A stretch of 64,000 nucleotides of DNA, taken from positions 19,330,241 to 19,394,240 of the forward strand of contig CM049318.1 of NCBI GenBank assembly GCA_026874595.1. Reading direction: 5' to 3'. The DNA is from Sipunculus nudus (lineage: Eukaryota; Annelida; Sipuncula; Golfingiida; Sipunculidae). Every line of letters begins with the position of its first letter. Position 1 is the first letter of the stretch. The translations under genes were made by a program, and so were the position numbers. Below the pieces are notes generated by a model, which worked only from the letters and a program-made list of their open reading frames with translations, did no database searches and was not told the origin of the DNA. Of this stretch, positions 45,280-58,203 are shown piece by piece.

Positions 45280-45560
45280 TAAAACAGTCTTTTAACAGTC
45301 GGTATTGCCCTCAAAATTACGTTAATCAGGTGGCACTGGGGAGAGTGGGTTGGGCTCCACCACAAGTGTTTGCTCAAAGGAAAATTAGACCGCACGGTTT
45401 AAGTATATATTATTGAAAGCATGTCCAGAGGTCCACCCACAAAATTACGTTAATCTGATGCCGCGGAGGAGGTGGGTTGGGCATCGCCACATGTGTTCGT
45501 CCAAAAGAAACGTGGAACATACGTTAAAAGTATATCTACGATACTTCTGCACCCCCTGAC
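45280..45560. repeat. Tandem duplication of ~130 bp
   Basis: The block CAAAATTACGTTAATC, GTGGGTTGGGC, CACA-GTGTT and AAGTATAT occurs twice, about 130 bp apart. Confidence 0.65.
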
Positions 45561-46649
45561 CTATGTGCAAACTGGAGTCCTGTTGCATAAGCTTGCTGTG
45601 TACAACAATAATTGCACTTCCTTTGTGGTGAGAAATTAGGTTTACTGTTATCATTGCTGAAAGACAAGCAAGGCAATTTCAGTAGCAGCCCACGTGACTT
45701 CTCGCACCCGCTTGAACCACTGGCATCTGTGGTGCACGTGTACCAGAAGGACAGACTCTCTCACTCGATGGCGGTAACTGGGTTATGGCCCACTAAGATC
45801 TAGGACCAAAAAAAGACTTTCACAAACGTATTTTCTAATAGACTATGTCAAAAACTTAGACTGGATCAAAGGAATGCTCTTAGTAGACATGACACACCTG
45901 TTTGTATAATATTATATAATATTCTTTTATATTTCATTTTATATTTGTTTTCTCCTGATTTAAAAAAATCTTAAAAATCCTCTTAAAATAAAATAAATTA
46001 TGTTTACGAGATAATTAATGGGGACAATTAAATTATTTAAAAAAATGGTGAACTATTATTAATTTTCCACCAGTGTTAATTGTATCCCTACACGAGAGAG
46101 TGGGGTTCTTGCGAGTGAACAAAAATGTACATAATTAAAAATGAGATTTTTAAACCTTTTCATTTCCTCATTAAAGGGGCCCAATCACCTATCTGACCTT
46201 TATAAACTAAAGGTAATCCCTTCGAGCTTTTATAAAAATGGGCCAGAAAACATGGATATCACCGCACTCAGGCAGCTTGTTTTTGTTATATCAACTTTTT
46301 TTTTATAATATGTATACTATAGGGGACCGCTAAAATAATCAAAACAAATTCAATAAGGGCATCTGGCAGCAAGTCAGATAAGCCAGAGCTTTGCAAATGG
46401 TGTTTTGCAACAAGTGACCCTCCTACCTCTGGATATATGCAACCTATCACCTTAGGTTACATGTTTTTCCCATTTGTCAACATTGCTGTTTTTACAAATG
46501 TGTTTCTTGATAAACAATTTCATACATCCTTCACGAAGGCGTAATAAGGATTTTTCATAACCAAAATTACCCTTGGATAATTTAATATATACACAGAGGA
46601 AGCTGGAAATCACATAAAATCTTTTTCAAAAGGTAGGTGAATTTACACC
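45561..46649. other. Intergenic sequence, nothing recognised
   Basis: No gene. Short ORFs only. Confidence 0.45.
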
Positions 46650-46800
46650 TTTAAACAGTGATATCCCCGGCGTGGGTATGAGAGTGGGTTGCAGTGACTC
46701 CTCCAAGGCCGCTGATTTGTCCGGGTTCTCCGGTTTCCTCCACCCCTACAGACTACCGAACGCCATCATCTGAGACATGGAGAGTGCCTAGATTAGTTAC
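46650..46800. repeat. Dispersed repeat, inverse copy at 21905-22030
   Basis: GGTTCTCCGGTTTCCTCCAC, CCCTACAGACTACCGAA and CGCCATCATCTGAG are the reverse complement of motifs at 21915-21980. Confidence 0.6.
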
Positions 46801-48290
46801 GATAACTATTTGTATAATACATATAAAACAAATATGTTTACAATTTCTCTGAAACTGGTGTCTTAGAATTATGCATCTGTTACATAAATAAATTCAAATA
46901 TATTTTTATATATTATTTTTATATATTATTATACTTAATGAGGTCTTATATGCATTTGATTTTAAATTGATAAGTTTCTGCCAAATGTTGTTTGTGTGTA
47001 GATGTGGGTCAGAGCGCAATAATTGATCTTGATATCAAGAGTTGCTTTTACCTTAATTTGGTTTATTTTCGGGCGAAAACCACACATTACAGATGTTAAG
47101 AATGGGTTGATATACGTTCTCTCATAATCCGTTTAACCATATCATGAATTATGCCAAGTCTTTGGCATAAACTGGTTTTGCATTTCATATATGTTTGTAC
47201 AGTTTCCCTCCCTAAAACCGGAAAAAGAACGCATACCTCGTCAATTATCCTTATATTGCCTGCATACCTTTATTGCAAGCAATAAACACTTCATTTGACT
47301 TTCATTCACCCCTTACTAAGGCAAACGGAAGAAAATAATGCGCTGGAGTCCCCAAGTGATGCATATACAATGCCAGCGGCGGCGGAACCCCTCCCAGATT
47401 AGACACGCGACTTATGGACATGGTCAGTATCTGGTATATCGTCGGAAGAGCACATTTAAATTTCGTTTGGACAATATAGTTTTATTTTCGTTCAGTTTTA
47501 TGTTGTTATTATATGTGTCAGGATTAAGCTAACCTTAGGCTGGTAGCATATAGGACTTGTTATTAAATGTTGGAAAATAGATAATTTACCTACATAATTG
47601 AGTAAATCATAAATTTTCCATTCACTTCACAGTCGGATAATGCGACAAATGCACTTGCTTTATATGAAGGTATCAGTTTCAAAAGCTGAAATAAGCAAAA
47701 CTACAATTTAAACTTTGTTTTCTGGACTCAGCATCAGCAGGTTCGTTTATTTTACCAGAAATGTTTGTTTTTATATCCAAGATGTAAGATTCGATGCTCG
47801 ATACGGTGAGTTTGTTCAGTCTCAAGATGACGCAAGAAACTCCTCAGTAATCCGTACTAACCAAAGGGCACAAGTTAAGATGCTCAAGCATTTCTCAATT
47901 TTGAGAAATCTGGTCTTACAGCATATAGGCCTTTTGCTTTATATGTTAATCCGGCACTGGATATGCGAACTATAGTGCAGAAAATATAGCCTGTAATTCT
48001 GACCCGCTGATATCATTTTACCAATCCAGACACGCATGGTTAAGGTACCTCGCAAAGAAATGAGTTACGAAATGAGGGCCGGTTTTAGCAGGCTTGTTTT
48101 CAGAGGGGTGCAGGCCTTAAGGGCCAGGGGTTCGAGCACAGAGGGCTATACCTAAGCCATATGGGATCTAAGGACTGTACAACGGCGGCCTAGAAGCTCT
48201 TGATTTAAAAATAATGATATCTTTGATTCGTGCTCTCTATGTATTAAATTTTGGGAAATATTTCACTAAACTGTTATCATTTATGAAGCA
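46801..48290. other. Intergenic sequence without recognised genes
   Basis: ORFs at 47338-47532 and 47715-47975 have no domain I recognise and no flanking splice context that convinces. Confidence 0.4.
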
Positions 48291-48294
48291 TGCT

Positions 48295-49062
48295 TTATTT
48301 CTTACAGTACTTGCTGATTGTTTTCTCTTCAATCTTCAAGAGTCTGTGGATTATTAAGGATATCAGGGATTTTCTCAGAATATCAATGCTTCTCTCGCAA
48401 TCACAACTGGAGACTGGAAATGTTTCGGATATTTTCAACACAGTCTTGCTTGACATAATGATGGACTTGTTCCTCAATTTTTTTTTTGTTTCATGGGATA
48501 ATCTTTCCATTTAGTATACCACTGAAGTAGTTCTGATTTGAACAAAGTTTCTTGACAATATCATACATGAAGAAGTCAGATTTTCCAATACAAGGTTTTT
48601 CAATCATCATCTTTGGTATAAGGCTTGCTCCAATCACAGCTGTTTGATGCAAGTCTAAAAACCAGCTTGTCATTTCACTTGCCATATGGTCAAGACATTT
48701 TGCAGTGACACCCACACTTAAGTACTGCACAACATAAGTAGTTTGAACAATATTCCTTGTTGCTTGAATTTGCAGACTCTTGGCATTTTCAGCTCAATGT
48801 CAAGTTTTTTCGCATTCAGTAATTTAACGGCTCTCTGGTTCTCTTCAAAGTGATCTACCGATATGGGTTATCAGCTGCCCCCTCTAGATCCAGCATTGGT
48901 TTTTTTTCTGAACAAATCTATACTCTTGAAAATATAGACAGATTTCCTCATAATAAAGTTCTGATGCATTTCTGGCATAGCCTCCATAGATTGTGATAAA
49001 ACTAAGTCATTTTGGATAAATTGCATTTTCCGGTATCTACTGTTAACCGAATGAATGATCAA
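48295..49062 (-). pseudogene. Degraded hAT-like transposase C-terminal region
   Basis: The - strand ORF at 48295-48510 contains ETFPVSSCDCERSIDILRK. This resembles the hAT dimerisation region, where PVSS--CERSF--LR is highly conserved. Two further - strand ORFs upstream (48491-48730 and 48871-49062) are in the right order to be earlier parts of the same protein but in other frames. I recognise no catalytic residue in them. The gene is broken by frameshifts. It may derive from a ZNF862/THAP-type hAT relative. Confidence 0.45.
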
Positions 49063-50279
49063 TAGTCAGCTTTAGCAAATTGTTGGTTGAAGTGTGGTTT
49101 CTGTTGTAAGTGAGCTTATTTGAACAAGGATGACAAATTTCAGATATACATGAATTGTATGTTATTTTTGTTAATTTAGTATGTCTGTTCCATATTTAAG
49201 AAAAATATACGAGATATAAGATCTTACACGACCCAGTCTTAATTACTGTTGCATGCAGGGAACTCCTGCGAGGGAAGTCAGGGTCATTTAGAATTGTCAT
49301 ATGACCGTGACCCCATGGCTTCAATTGACTATTTTAGAGCCCATGTATAAAGACGAAGACGGTGTCGCGTATGTATGAGAAAATGAAATGTCATACTCGT
49401 GTATAAGTTGGGTGATAATCATTCTGAAATAAATAACGTCGAAGAAGGGACAGGATAGTATCTATTGTTGCGAAGCCGAGGAGCGCCCCACCAAAGCGTC
49501 AGAAGCTAAGTTAGATAAGATGAGATTACATTTATTCGCTTTCAGTTCCCGGAACTTGTTGTAGACTTGCAATTCATTACATAAATATAAATAAATACAT
49601 AAAAATTACACAGAACGTATTTGACTATGCATGTAAAAATAAACATGATAAAACAGATAGTTCCGCAGGCAAAACACATAATTCAAAACATTAAATATCC
49701 AAAGGGTTGTGAGTTAAAAGGTTTAATACTGTATGGCACAAGAGATGGCACAGAATGTTACATCTAAGCGTTTACCTGAAGGTAAAAAACTGAACTCTGA
49801 ATGTAGGGGATGTAGTGTGTCGTTTCATCATTATGGTGAATTCTGTGTTACAGAATACCTTAAATATTGACTGAGAATATTAAGTCTGACTTTAACAGCT
49901 CGCTGATAAGTTAAGGTAGCGGGCGGGTTGTTGACACTTAGTGTTTGCACAAGCTTCAATTTTAATGCTTTGTACCTGATTTTCTTTGATCTCTGACAGA
50001 ATAAGAATATTTTTTATTTTGATTATATGACTTCTTTTGATGTGCATACATTATCGTTTGTGATCGATTATGCATAAATGCCACCAATTTAATCAGTTAT
50101 GAAAAAAAAATCCTCGATTTAGTCGATTATTTGGCACACCAGAAATACACCATTGATATGATTACCTTCAAAATCATTCGATAGACAAACCGATCCTATA
50201 AAACTGACGTCTTAAGAGGAGAAAACTGTTTACTCTTTGTTATACAATGACCTTCAAGGTTTGTGAAAACATCTCATAC
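49063..50279. other. Intergenic sequence with a possible LINE tail
   Basis: At about 49509-49640, read on the - strand, an AATAAATGTAATCTCATCTT tail resembles CR1-type LINE 3' ends. At 50110-50145 is a - strand hAT-like end (GGTGTGCC then ATAATCGACT). No gene otherwise. Confidence 0.35.
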
Positions 50280-50480
50280 CCGACCGTTAACTGGGTCCTA
50301 TTAATCACGAGTGTGTGTCGAGCATCCTTCTCTTGTCACGGATGTGGTCAATGCCTCTTCCGATGTTACTATTTCAACGTCTTAGTGTCGTTTAGGCGTG
50401 ACATCCCATACTGTGTTACGTAATAATAGTGTGTAATTATATCACAGGAAATTATGTCATAACGATAATGTGCCGCGTGA
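50280..50480. repeat. Dispersed repeat, related copy at 52310-52520
   Basis: Both have AACTGGGTCC, CTTCCTG or CTTCTCT, CGGATGTGGTCA, TGATATCCCAT or TGACATCCCAT and GTAACATAATGAT or GTTACGTAATAAT in the same order. Confidence 0.6.
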
Positions 50481-51599
50481 CTCACACAAAAGGGCCTTGT
50501 TATTCAACATTGCTGCATAACATATGTTATCATACCTAACAGGTATCTTGTAAGTTAAATACGTAGTTGGTTGGCTTTTAGCGACTGAACTCTAAACGTT
50601 ACAAAAAATTTTTTTAATAAATTTGTTCTAGGGTTAGGATAACACAATTGGAGGGAATGTGGACTAACATTACCTATTTAATTCATAAGATAGCCTTTAT
50701 ACATTTTTTAATGAACAATTTCTTTAGCTTGGCCCGACCCATTGACAGGTATTAGGGGCCGCTCAAAGTTGCTGAACTGCGTCAATCATTTTCTGTATAG
50801 CTGTGTTCACATCAAAAAGTGATACAGATCCTGGTGGAGGGTTGTGGTCGCTGACTGATCTCTAGTTTCTAAAAGTGTTGAATAATACATTTTTTGTATT
50901 GATTTTTTCCCACCAAAAATACTTTTTACCTCAGGTTGCATTTAAGAATTCCCGAAGGACAATATCAGGTGCGTTGTTCAATATGTAAATGGAAACTTGT
51001 ACACGTGGTATGACTGAAAAGAAATAAGAGGTAAATGTGAATACATTTGTTATTAAATATTTCAATTTGATATATCAGAAAGGCACCATTAACTCTTGCT
51101 ATTTTATATTTTGTGTCATTTCCAAAACTCCGTATCTCCAATGATAATTTTTGCAACATAATATACAAAAGACCTATAGCTTTATGTATATACGCAGGGT
51201 AAGTTGCCTTAGAAGTGTAAGCTGAGTGAGCTGACAGTTGGGTTTCTCGTTGACATTAGCATATTTGCTTTAAAAATTAGCTTTTGCTTTTGCTGCCTAT
51301 TCAAAGATTAAGTTTTTTCACATGTTAGGTAAATCTTAAAATTATTTTAACTTTCTTTTGCATTTATTTGAGGGTGCGAGCTCCTTTTTTTAAATTCTTA
51401 CTTATTTATCTAATTCTTAACCGAAGTATTTGTACCTCTGCACTGCAGTTTCGATTTCAGTTTTGGACTTGGCGGGGCGGTAGCACTCGATTCCGATCAT
51501 TCTATTTTGTATACTGGTGTCAACCACAATTACGGGTCCAGGATGTGTAATCAATCCCATTGATGGGGAAATTCCCAAAACACCAAGGAACTCCCAAAG
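50481..51599. other. Intergenic sequence, nothing recognised
   Basis: No gene or clear repeat was seen. Confidence 0.4.
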
Positions 51600-51765
51600 G
51601 AGCACTCGTATGTGAGTAATACACGGCTGTTGGGCACAGCCTCACCATTAAGCTTGCTGACCGCTCACCCTGGGTGGGGCCGACCTTGAAAAATCTCACC
51701 GCTCCTCGGCTGAAATTTGAACTAACGATCTCTATGCCCCAAGACCAAAGAAGCCGGTTGTGGAG
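51600..51765 (-). mobile_element. tRNA-derived SINE, inverse partial copy
   Basis: On the - strand: GGCTTCTTTGGTCTTGGGG head, B-box-like AGTTCAAATTTC, GGTGAGATTTTTCAAG, CCACCCAGGGTGAGC and GCTTAATGG, matching the copy at 31451-31600. The 3' part is missing. Confidence 0.7.
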
Positions 51766-52309
51766 AAAGTTTCTGTTTGGCTCTGTAACTCGATTCCATT
51801 CAAGAAATTAATACATGTTTATAATGCCAAAGTCTAATAGATTAGACTTTTTATTTATTTATTTATACTATTTCATCAGCTGGTTTATATTTTTGTATTT
51901 CCCTTCAAATGTACAAAATTTCAAGTAATGTTCTCGACATATACACATTATGGTTCAAGGGAAGAACTTGGACTATACAAAAGAAAAATCCATTGCAGAC
52001 CTTATTGACTGTGGGTATAAAAACGATTGAAATATTAATGAGGGATATGTAGCTATCCCTAACCTGATTGAGGCATTTATGAAAGCCACCAAAAGCAGCC
52101 TTACAAGGTGCAATCTTTGCCTCTTTATTTGGTTTTTGTTTTGTCGACGAGTTTTAAATAATTTATTAAAAAAATAAAGCATTTTATCAGATTTTTTCTG
52201 ATCTTATATCTATGTCAGGAATTAAGACTTTGGTGTTTTATAAACGGAGCTTGCTTCTGCTGAAATATATTACCCTTCAATTGCCACCTGTAACCTCCAT
52301 GGTACACCT
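51766..52309. other. Intergenic sequence, nothing recognised
   Basis: No gene or matched repeat. Confidence 0.4.
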
Positions 52310-52520
52310 TGACCTTTGACCTTTATCACCTGAGGTATGGTATGCAATAGTAACTGGGTCCAGCCAATCACAGAGCCAGGCGTGTATCGTTGCTTCCTGC
52401 TCTCACACCGGATGTGGTCACTGCTTCATCCTATGTTTCAGTATCTTCTTGACACATGTGCATGATATCCCATATGATGTAACATAATGATAAGGTTATT
52501 TATAAAGCAGGATATGGTGT
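52310..52520. repeat. Dispersed repeat, related copy at 50280-50480
   Basis: Shares AACTGGGTCCA, CACCGGATGTGGTCACTGC and GATATCCCATATGATG with the other copy; see that entry for the order of motifs. Confidence 0.6.
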
Positions 52521-53495
52521 AATATAGGAAACGTGCAGAATGAGCCAGTGGGCGATATAGTAAACATTAACACTTTACTGTTTTAACCCTTTTTTTTTAA
52601 ATTTCCAAGAAATTCTGACACTTTTACATGGCAGTGAATATATTACTCAGCTTTGTTGTATCTTTACCAAATATTCAACAGTTCCTGCAGATAGGGGTTC
52701 TGTAGGGGTTTCCTTAGGTTTCCGGGAATCTTTAGAAATGAAAAAAAAAACCTTGACCTTGGAGAACCCAAGCCACGTGAGGGAGTTTTAGATGAAAATC
52801 TTGAGTGTGCTTTACTGAGTCTCTAAACAGTAAAATGATAAAGGCACAAATAAGAATTTGTTTCCCGAGGTAGGTCAAAAGATGGCATCTTTCGTCAACA
52901 TCGCACACCAATTCAACATTTAACAAACAGATGTTTGTTGAAAATTTGAAATAAATAAAAAATCCGAAATGTAAAGCTATACAATTTTCATAAAAATTGC
53001 AAGTGGAAAATGGATAATTTTTTTAGCAAATACATAAGAAAATATTTTGGTACATATATATTATTTTGCGCTAAGGAGCACTTATATATCTCTCGACCAT
53101 GACAACTAGAAAACTAAAAACTGCCAATTTGCAATATCAATACCAAGCGTTAGTTAAACTAAATTCCAAATTTTGGAGATCCAACCATCAATAACTCCGG
53201 ATCTGTTCAACTTAATTTTGCAAACTAAGCATCAATGGAATACTCTCTAAAGGTCTATCCAAAGATCTTATGACAAGACGACCAATTTGAAAATTTCACC
53301 AAACTCCGGCACAAAAAGTGTGTGCAAAGATAAGCATCAAGATGACAAATTCCGGTTTTTGACGCTGAATATAAGATTCTCATTGCAAGGAGTTTTTAAA
53401 ACCTGTTTGTTCAAATAATTGCCCTCCAATTTAGCCAAGGCTTCGTCGATATTTGTAACCGAGGAGTACGGAAATACGTATTTGTAATAGAATTC
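52521..53495. other. Intergenic AT-rich sequence, nothing recognised
   Basis: Only short ORFs with no motif. Confidence 0.4.
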
Positions 53496-53720
53496 ATATA
53501 AATACGTAGGGACCCATGGGTCTCGACGCTCAGGTGAATTTGTCTAAAAGAATATGTTTTTAAGCTTTAACAAAATGTGGGTCCTGTGATTATGTTTGAA
53601 GCCAATCTTTCTACCCAAACCTGAGTTATGACCCATAAACTAATATGGGAATGGATGGGCCCTGCGACCTTGACCTTTGAGCTTGTGAACCAAATATCAC
53701 AGTGAATCTTCCCCTATTGG
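53496..53720 (-). mobile_element. 3' end of a family A-like element, inverse orientation
   Basis: On the - strand it ends CTGAGCGTCGAGACCCATGG, GTCCCTAC. Upstream (higher coordinates) is a TTGACCT-type motif at about 53667. It is the same 3' end as at 17965-17995. Confidence 0.5.
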
Positions 53721-53724
53721 TTGA

Positions 53725-53860
53725 TTGATTGATTCTTTATTTCCTCCTCGGCAAGAAGAGAGTACAACCATTCAGTACATATAAGGTACAAGATACATGC
53801 ACCGTGATCAAACAGAGAAAGAAATAAGATCTAATTAGAAAATATATACAGATAGATATA
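53725..53860 (-). mobile_element. LINE 3' tail (CR1/L2-like)
   Basis: Read on the - strand, a GAGGAAATAAAGAATCAATC AATC tail ends a short 3' UTR. The ATCA/AATC tail microsatellite is typical of L2/CR1-group LINEs. No reverse transcriptase is present. Confidence 0.55.
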
Positions 53861-53979
53861 AAAGGTTCAAATATCTAATCATAAAATATACAAAGCGCAA
53901 AGCTATATGAAGATATAATAGTTAAATGGGCTGTCTTAAGGACCAAAATATTTATATATAAGATTATGGTCTAATAAAC

Positions 53980-54800
53980 TATATAAGGTCAATGCTATAG
54001 TAAATTCAATTCTATGCGTTTAGCAAATAACCAAACTAAATATTTAGTCATAAAATATACAAAGTGCAGTGCTATATTAAGATGTTAACTATTGTCTAGG
54101 AAAAAAACTTGATAACTGAAAATGTAATTCAAATAATGTTTCTAATTGACTGAAATATTATTATCAGAAAAATATAATATTCGTCATATCCGTTCAATAG
54201 TCTGTCTTGAAGACCAAAGCATAAATCCATAAATTTGTGGTAAGGTAAGATATATAAGGCTGATACTATATGTAATTCAATTTTATGCTCTAAGCAAATA
54301 ACTAAATTAAATATTTAGTCATAAGATATTCAAAGTCCGGTGCTATATTAAAATGTTAACTGTATAAAAAATTAATAAATAAATAAATCGCAGCTTAATC
54401 ACTAAAGACCTCTTCATAATGTACTTTGAACATTATTTTTGACTAAAATACAATAGGCAAAGGGAATCTACAATATTCCTCACACCCACTAAACAGGCTA
54501 TCTTGGAGATCAAAACATATATCCACAATGTTATGGTCGGGTAAGCTACATAAGGCTAATGGTAAATTGAGTTTTTTAAGCTAACCGATAGAAAATAAAA
54601 TAAATGACTGGTCCTAAAATATACAAAGTGCAGTGTTATATTAAAATACTAACTGTTGTCTAATAAGACAATAGCAACTTGAGAACTGAAAACTATCCTC
54701 GTAATGTTGTTCGAATAATATTTCTAACTGACTGAAATATAATTAGCAAAAATTTACAATAGTCCTCATATCCGTTAAATAGGCTATCTTGAAGACCAAA
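53980..54800. repeat. Degenerate ~270-290 bp tandem repeat
   Basis: The block with ATATAAGGCTGA, AATTCAATTTTATGC, AACTAAATATTTAGTCATAA and GTGCTATATTAA occurs at about 53980-54090, 54250-54365 and 54545-54660. Spacers carry ATCTTGAAGACCAAA-type motifs. Confidence 0.6.
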
Positions 54801-55084
54801 TGCATCTGCAATCTTTTTTAGGAATTTGGTCCTTGATTTTTAAAAAAGAAAAAGGATTTCAGAAAAGTTTACATTATTGACTGACTCTTTTGAATATATA
54901 GAACTCGAAAAGAGTGGGTTCCTAAAACGGTCTCCGGAAATGTGGTTCAAAGTGTAGTCTCTCTTTTTCAGGACAATCTATTTGTGAATATATGTGGATA
55001 CTTTTGATCTTGGAAATTCAAGCCATAGTTATCGTTAATTTTCCACTTAAAAACATATAAAATCTGAGCTTTATGGTACATTCA

Positions 55085-55215
55085 GAAGGCGATCCAGGGG
55101 TGGAATCCAGGAGGTCCCCCTCCCCCCTTCATCCGCCGCAACCCTTTTTTAAGTCTTTCAGACAAATAATTGAGGCTTGACACCCCCCCCCCTTTCGGAC
55201 TTTGGGTCTTTTTTT
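55085..55215. repeat. C-rich dispersed repeat, second copy
   Basis: See 18545-18680: GATCCAGG, C-run, CAACCCTTTTTTAAG, TTTCAGAC, C-run. Confidence 0.6.
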
Positions 55216-56650
55216 AGGTTTTATCATAAGTCCTGGCTTATACCTATACCTCAACACACCTCAAGCTCAGAATTTGATAGAAATACTTGAAGGCCCCAGT
55301 TCAATTCCCCCTCCAAATATCTATAGAGAAAAATTACTGAAATTACACAGGACCTTTGAATTCGCTTATCTTTGTTACAGTCTCATTAATCGTTTAATTT
55401 TTCCCTTAATGCAAATGTATTACCTAATCTTTTGGTCTGAGACAACTTGCCATGCACAAATTCTGAAAGCAAGCTTAAACTTTTATGTACAACGTGGTAT
55501 ACGTAAACTTGAATTTCTTAAAACGTGCGCATTTTTAAGATAAGGGCTTACAAACGCATTCGCGAAAACATGCACAACAAGACAACAATATAATATAACA
55601 AGTCTTATGTTGTGTGATCACGTGAATTTTAATATCATGAATATACAAGGCTAGGGTTATGTCAACACCGGGCAGATAGATACAAGCGTATGAAGGCGGA
55701 TACTGCCATATATGGTGAAGAATCCGGGGAATCGGAAACAAAATGAGGGCCAGGAAGGGATGCACTGGTCTTGGCGAGGATGGTCATGTGACCGACCTAT
55801 AGATTTGTGCAACTGACATTTTTTTTTAGATTGTCTACACTACCACAACTGTTATGTTCCTCTAATATAAACATGGACAGCCCCCAAAACGTTGTCTGTT
55901 TATCCATAAATGTACATATAATACTGTTTACACAACAATTAACAACCACAGGGTGGTATCACACTAAAAAGACACAATAATAAACAGTCGTCACAGCAAG
56001 ATATCACATGAGGGCATTGAAATCACTACATCTATAAAAAAGCAAATTTAGCTGATATCACTATTAATTAAAATCTAATATATGGCAAAATAATAATAAA
56101 CAAAACAGCATATGGCACAAACATTGGTTATTCATTTGGTTTCCAGGGTAAGTGTTAGTTTAGCCTCGTGCTGGAAATTTGTAAGAATACCATAGCAACC
56201 ATTATGACGTCAAAACAGATGTTATGGTATCATGACTACATCGTATCCTTTCCAGCTCTAACAACTCACCCTGTGCAGACCCGCAAACAGCCTATTTGAG
56301 ATGGTTGCCCACAACAGATTATACAATATAACCCTCCAGGTTATAATTAATAACCTATAACTATCCTAATATGAGAACATTTGAATAATCATTTAGCATA
56401 CCTAAATTTTTTTGGCTAATATTTACGAATACTTAACAGTACTCCAGTACAGTGGTATCATCACTGAAACTAATCAGCTTTTCTGCAAAGAAAAAAGCCT
56501 CACTAACAGATTAATTGGATGAAAGAGGAAATTAAAATTTGAGAAAAAGTATATTACTATACAGGTGTGATAAACGATGCTTCTTCAGTCTTGGCATTAG
56601 TAGAAAAACAAATGTGCAATGCGGTAACCATAACAATTTTACACCAGTTT
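55216..56650. other. Intergenic sequence, nothing recognised
   Basis: The + strand ORF at 55202-55543 (113 codons) begins inside a C-rich repeat and has no recognisable domain. Confidence 0.4.
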
Positions 56651-56651
56651 A

Positions 56652-56978
56652 AAGCTTCGATTACTTGGCGCGGTAAGCGGGATGCAGTATGCGGGAAAAA
56701 TATATCTTAACATAAGTAATATACTTGGCCAACGGTATGTAGAATGCGGTATGAGACACGCGATAAAATGGACCACGGGACCTGGGTACTGTGCATTTGA
56801 CCTACGAATGCAACGTGATCTAAAAGGTGATGTAGAGGGTTTTACGTCACCAGTCCAATACCACAATGTTTTACAGTCTGTCAAGTAAATGCCATACCAG
56901 CGCGATTTTATACAGCATTTTGCATTTTGCTGCAGCTATAATCCGCAAATCGCATACCGCGCGCAGTAAACGAAGCTT
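56652..56978. mobile_element. Short TIR element (MITE-like)
   Basis: The left end AAGCTTCGATTACTTGGCGC and the inverse of the right end (AAGCTTCGTTTACTGCGCGC) match over about 25 bp with a few differences. GCGGTATGCG-type motifs recur on both strands inside. No coding capacity. Confidence 0.6.
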
Positions 56979-57930
56979 CACACGGTAAATGTATGCAAAC
57001 TAGGAATTTTGGAATTACGTGGTGCGGATGATTGAAACTTATACTAGCGTGTGTTTCAATAGAAATAAATCCCAACTTAGTGGTAGTGAGGCGTTTCTTT
57101 GCAGAAGAGCCGATAATTTATAGTCTGTCCCACCGTGATGGGGTATCGGTTATTGCTGATAATTATAAAAAAAGTTTATTTCCATTTTGTGATAATGGCA
57201 GAATAGTATGAAATCTCCGGCAATTGAGAATGATAGTTTTTTTTTAACTTATGAGTTGTACCAGCAACATTGTGCCCGTGTTGTTTCTATATTTTGATGC
57301 AATTTACTCCTTCGGAGATCGACAATCCGAAGGTGCTAATCTGTCAGTGGAGAGAATTTGTCCGCGATTGGACCCATCGCCGCAGAGAGGAGGTCTAAAT
57401 ATTGTGTTATGCCAATCACCGTGAATACAGCAGGAGTACGAGTATTAAGTACTGTCATCTCCCCGTCACTTTAGCCGGTATATCGAAGCCAATATATTTC
57501 CTATATATTTAATCAATTGATTCACACTTTCCACTCTTTACATTTCAACCAATTGCTAGAGGACCTGGTTCAGTCACTGACGGGATATTTTTCCAAATAA
57601 AATGGACTTATCAATAAATAAATATCGTAGAATACCGGGCACCCCTCGGCGGGACAGACTATAATAAATGAGTTGTACTGGTCATGTGACCTTCCTTAGG
57701 TCGCCACGTAGCACAAAGCAGTGTGTGATGAATTAAACATGTAAATGAATTAAGCTTAAACCTAACTCTAATGTTATATATCATAAACATGCTAATATTA
57801 CGAACACGTGCATGTGGTCGGTATATATGGCAGGACACAAGATTATACGTTTTTAACATCTGCGTGTATACCTATATTTATATACATACATGAAATATAA
57901 AGAACACGGATGTTGTAAACATGTACATTT
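56979..57930. other. Intergenic sequence, nothing recognised
   Basis: No gene or matched repeat. Confidence 0.4.
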
Positions 57931-57934
57931 GTTT

Positions 57935-58132
57935 AAATATAATATATATATATATTTATATTCTTACATATATATAATAATGTATATATTTATATCTATA
58001 CATATGTATAAACACGTATATGTTTATATATACATGTATATATATATATATATAAATACATGTATATGTACAAATAATTATATATATATTATATATATGT
58101 ACATATGCATGCACACATGTATGTTTATACAT

Positions 58133-58201
<69 letters not shown>
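57935..58201. repeat. AT-rich microsatellite ending in pure (TA)n
   Basis: Imperfect TATA/TACATG repeats lead to an uninterrupted TA run of about 60 bp at 58140-58201. Such runs are self-complementary and can extrude cruciforms. The ORFs here (Tyr/Ile repeats) are artefacts. Confidence 0.9.
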
Positions 58202-58203
<2 letters not shown>

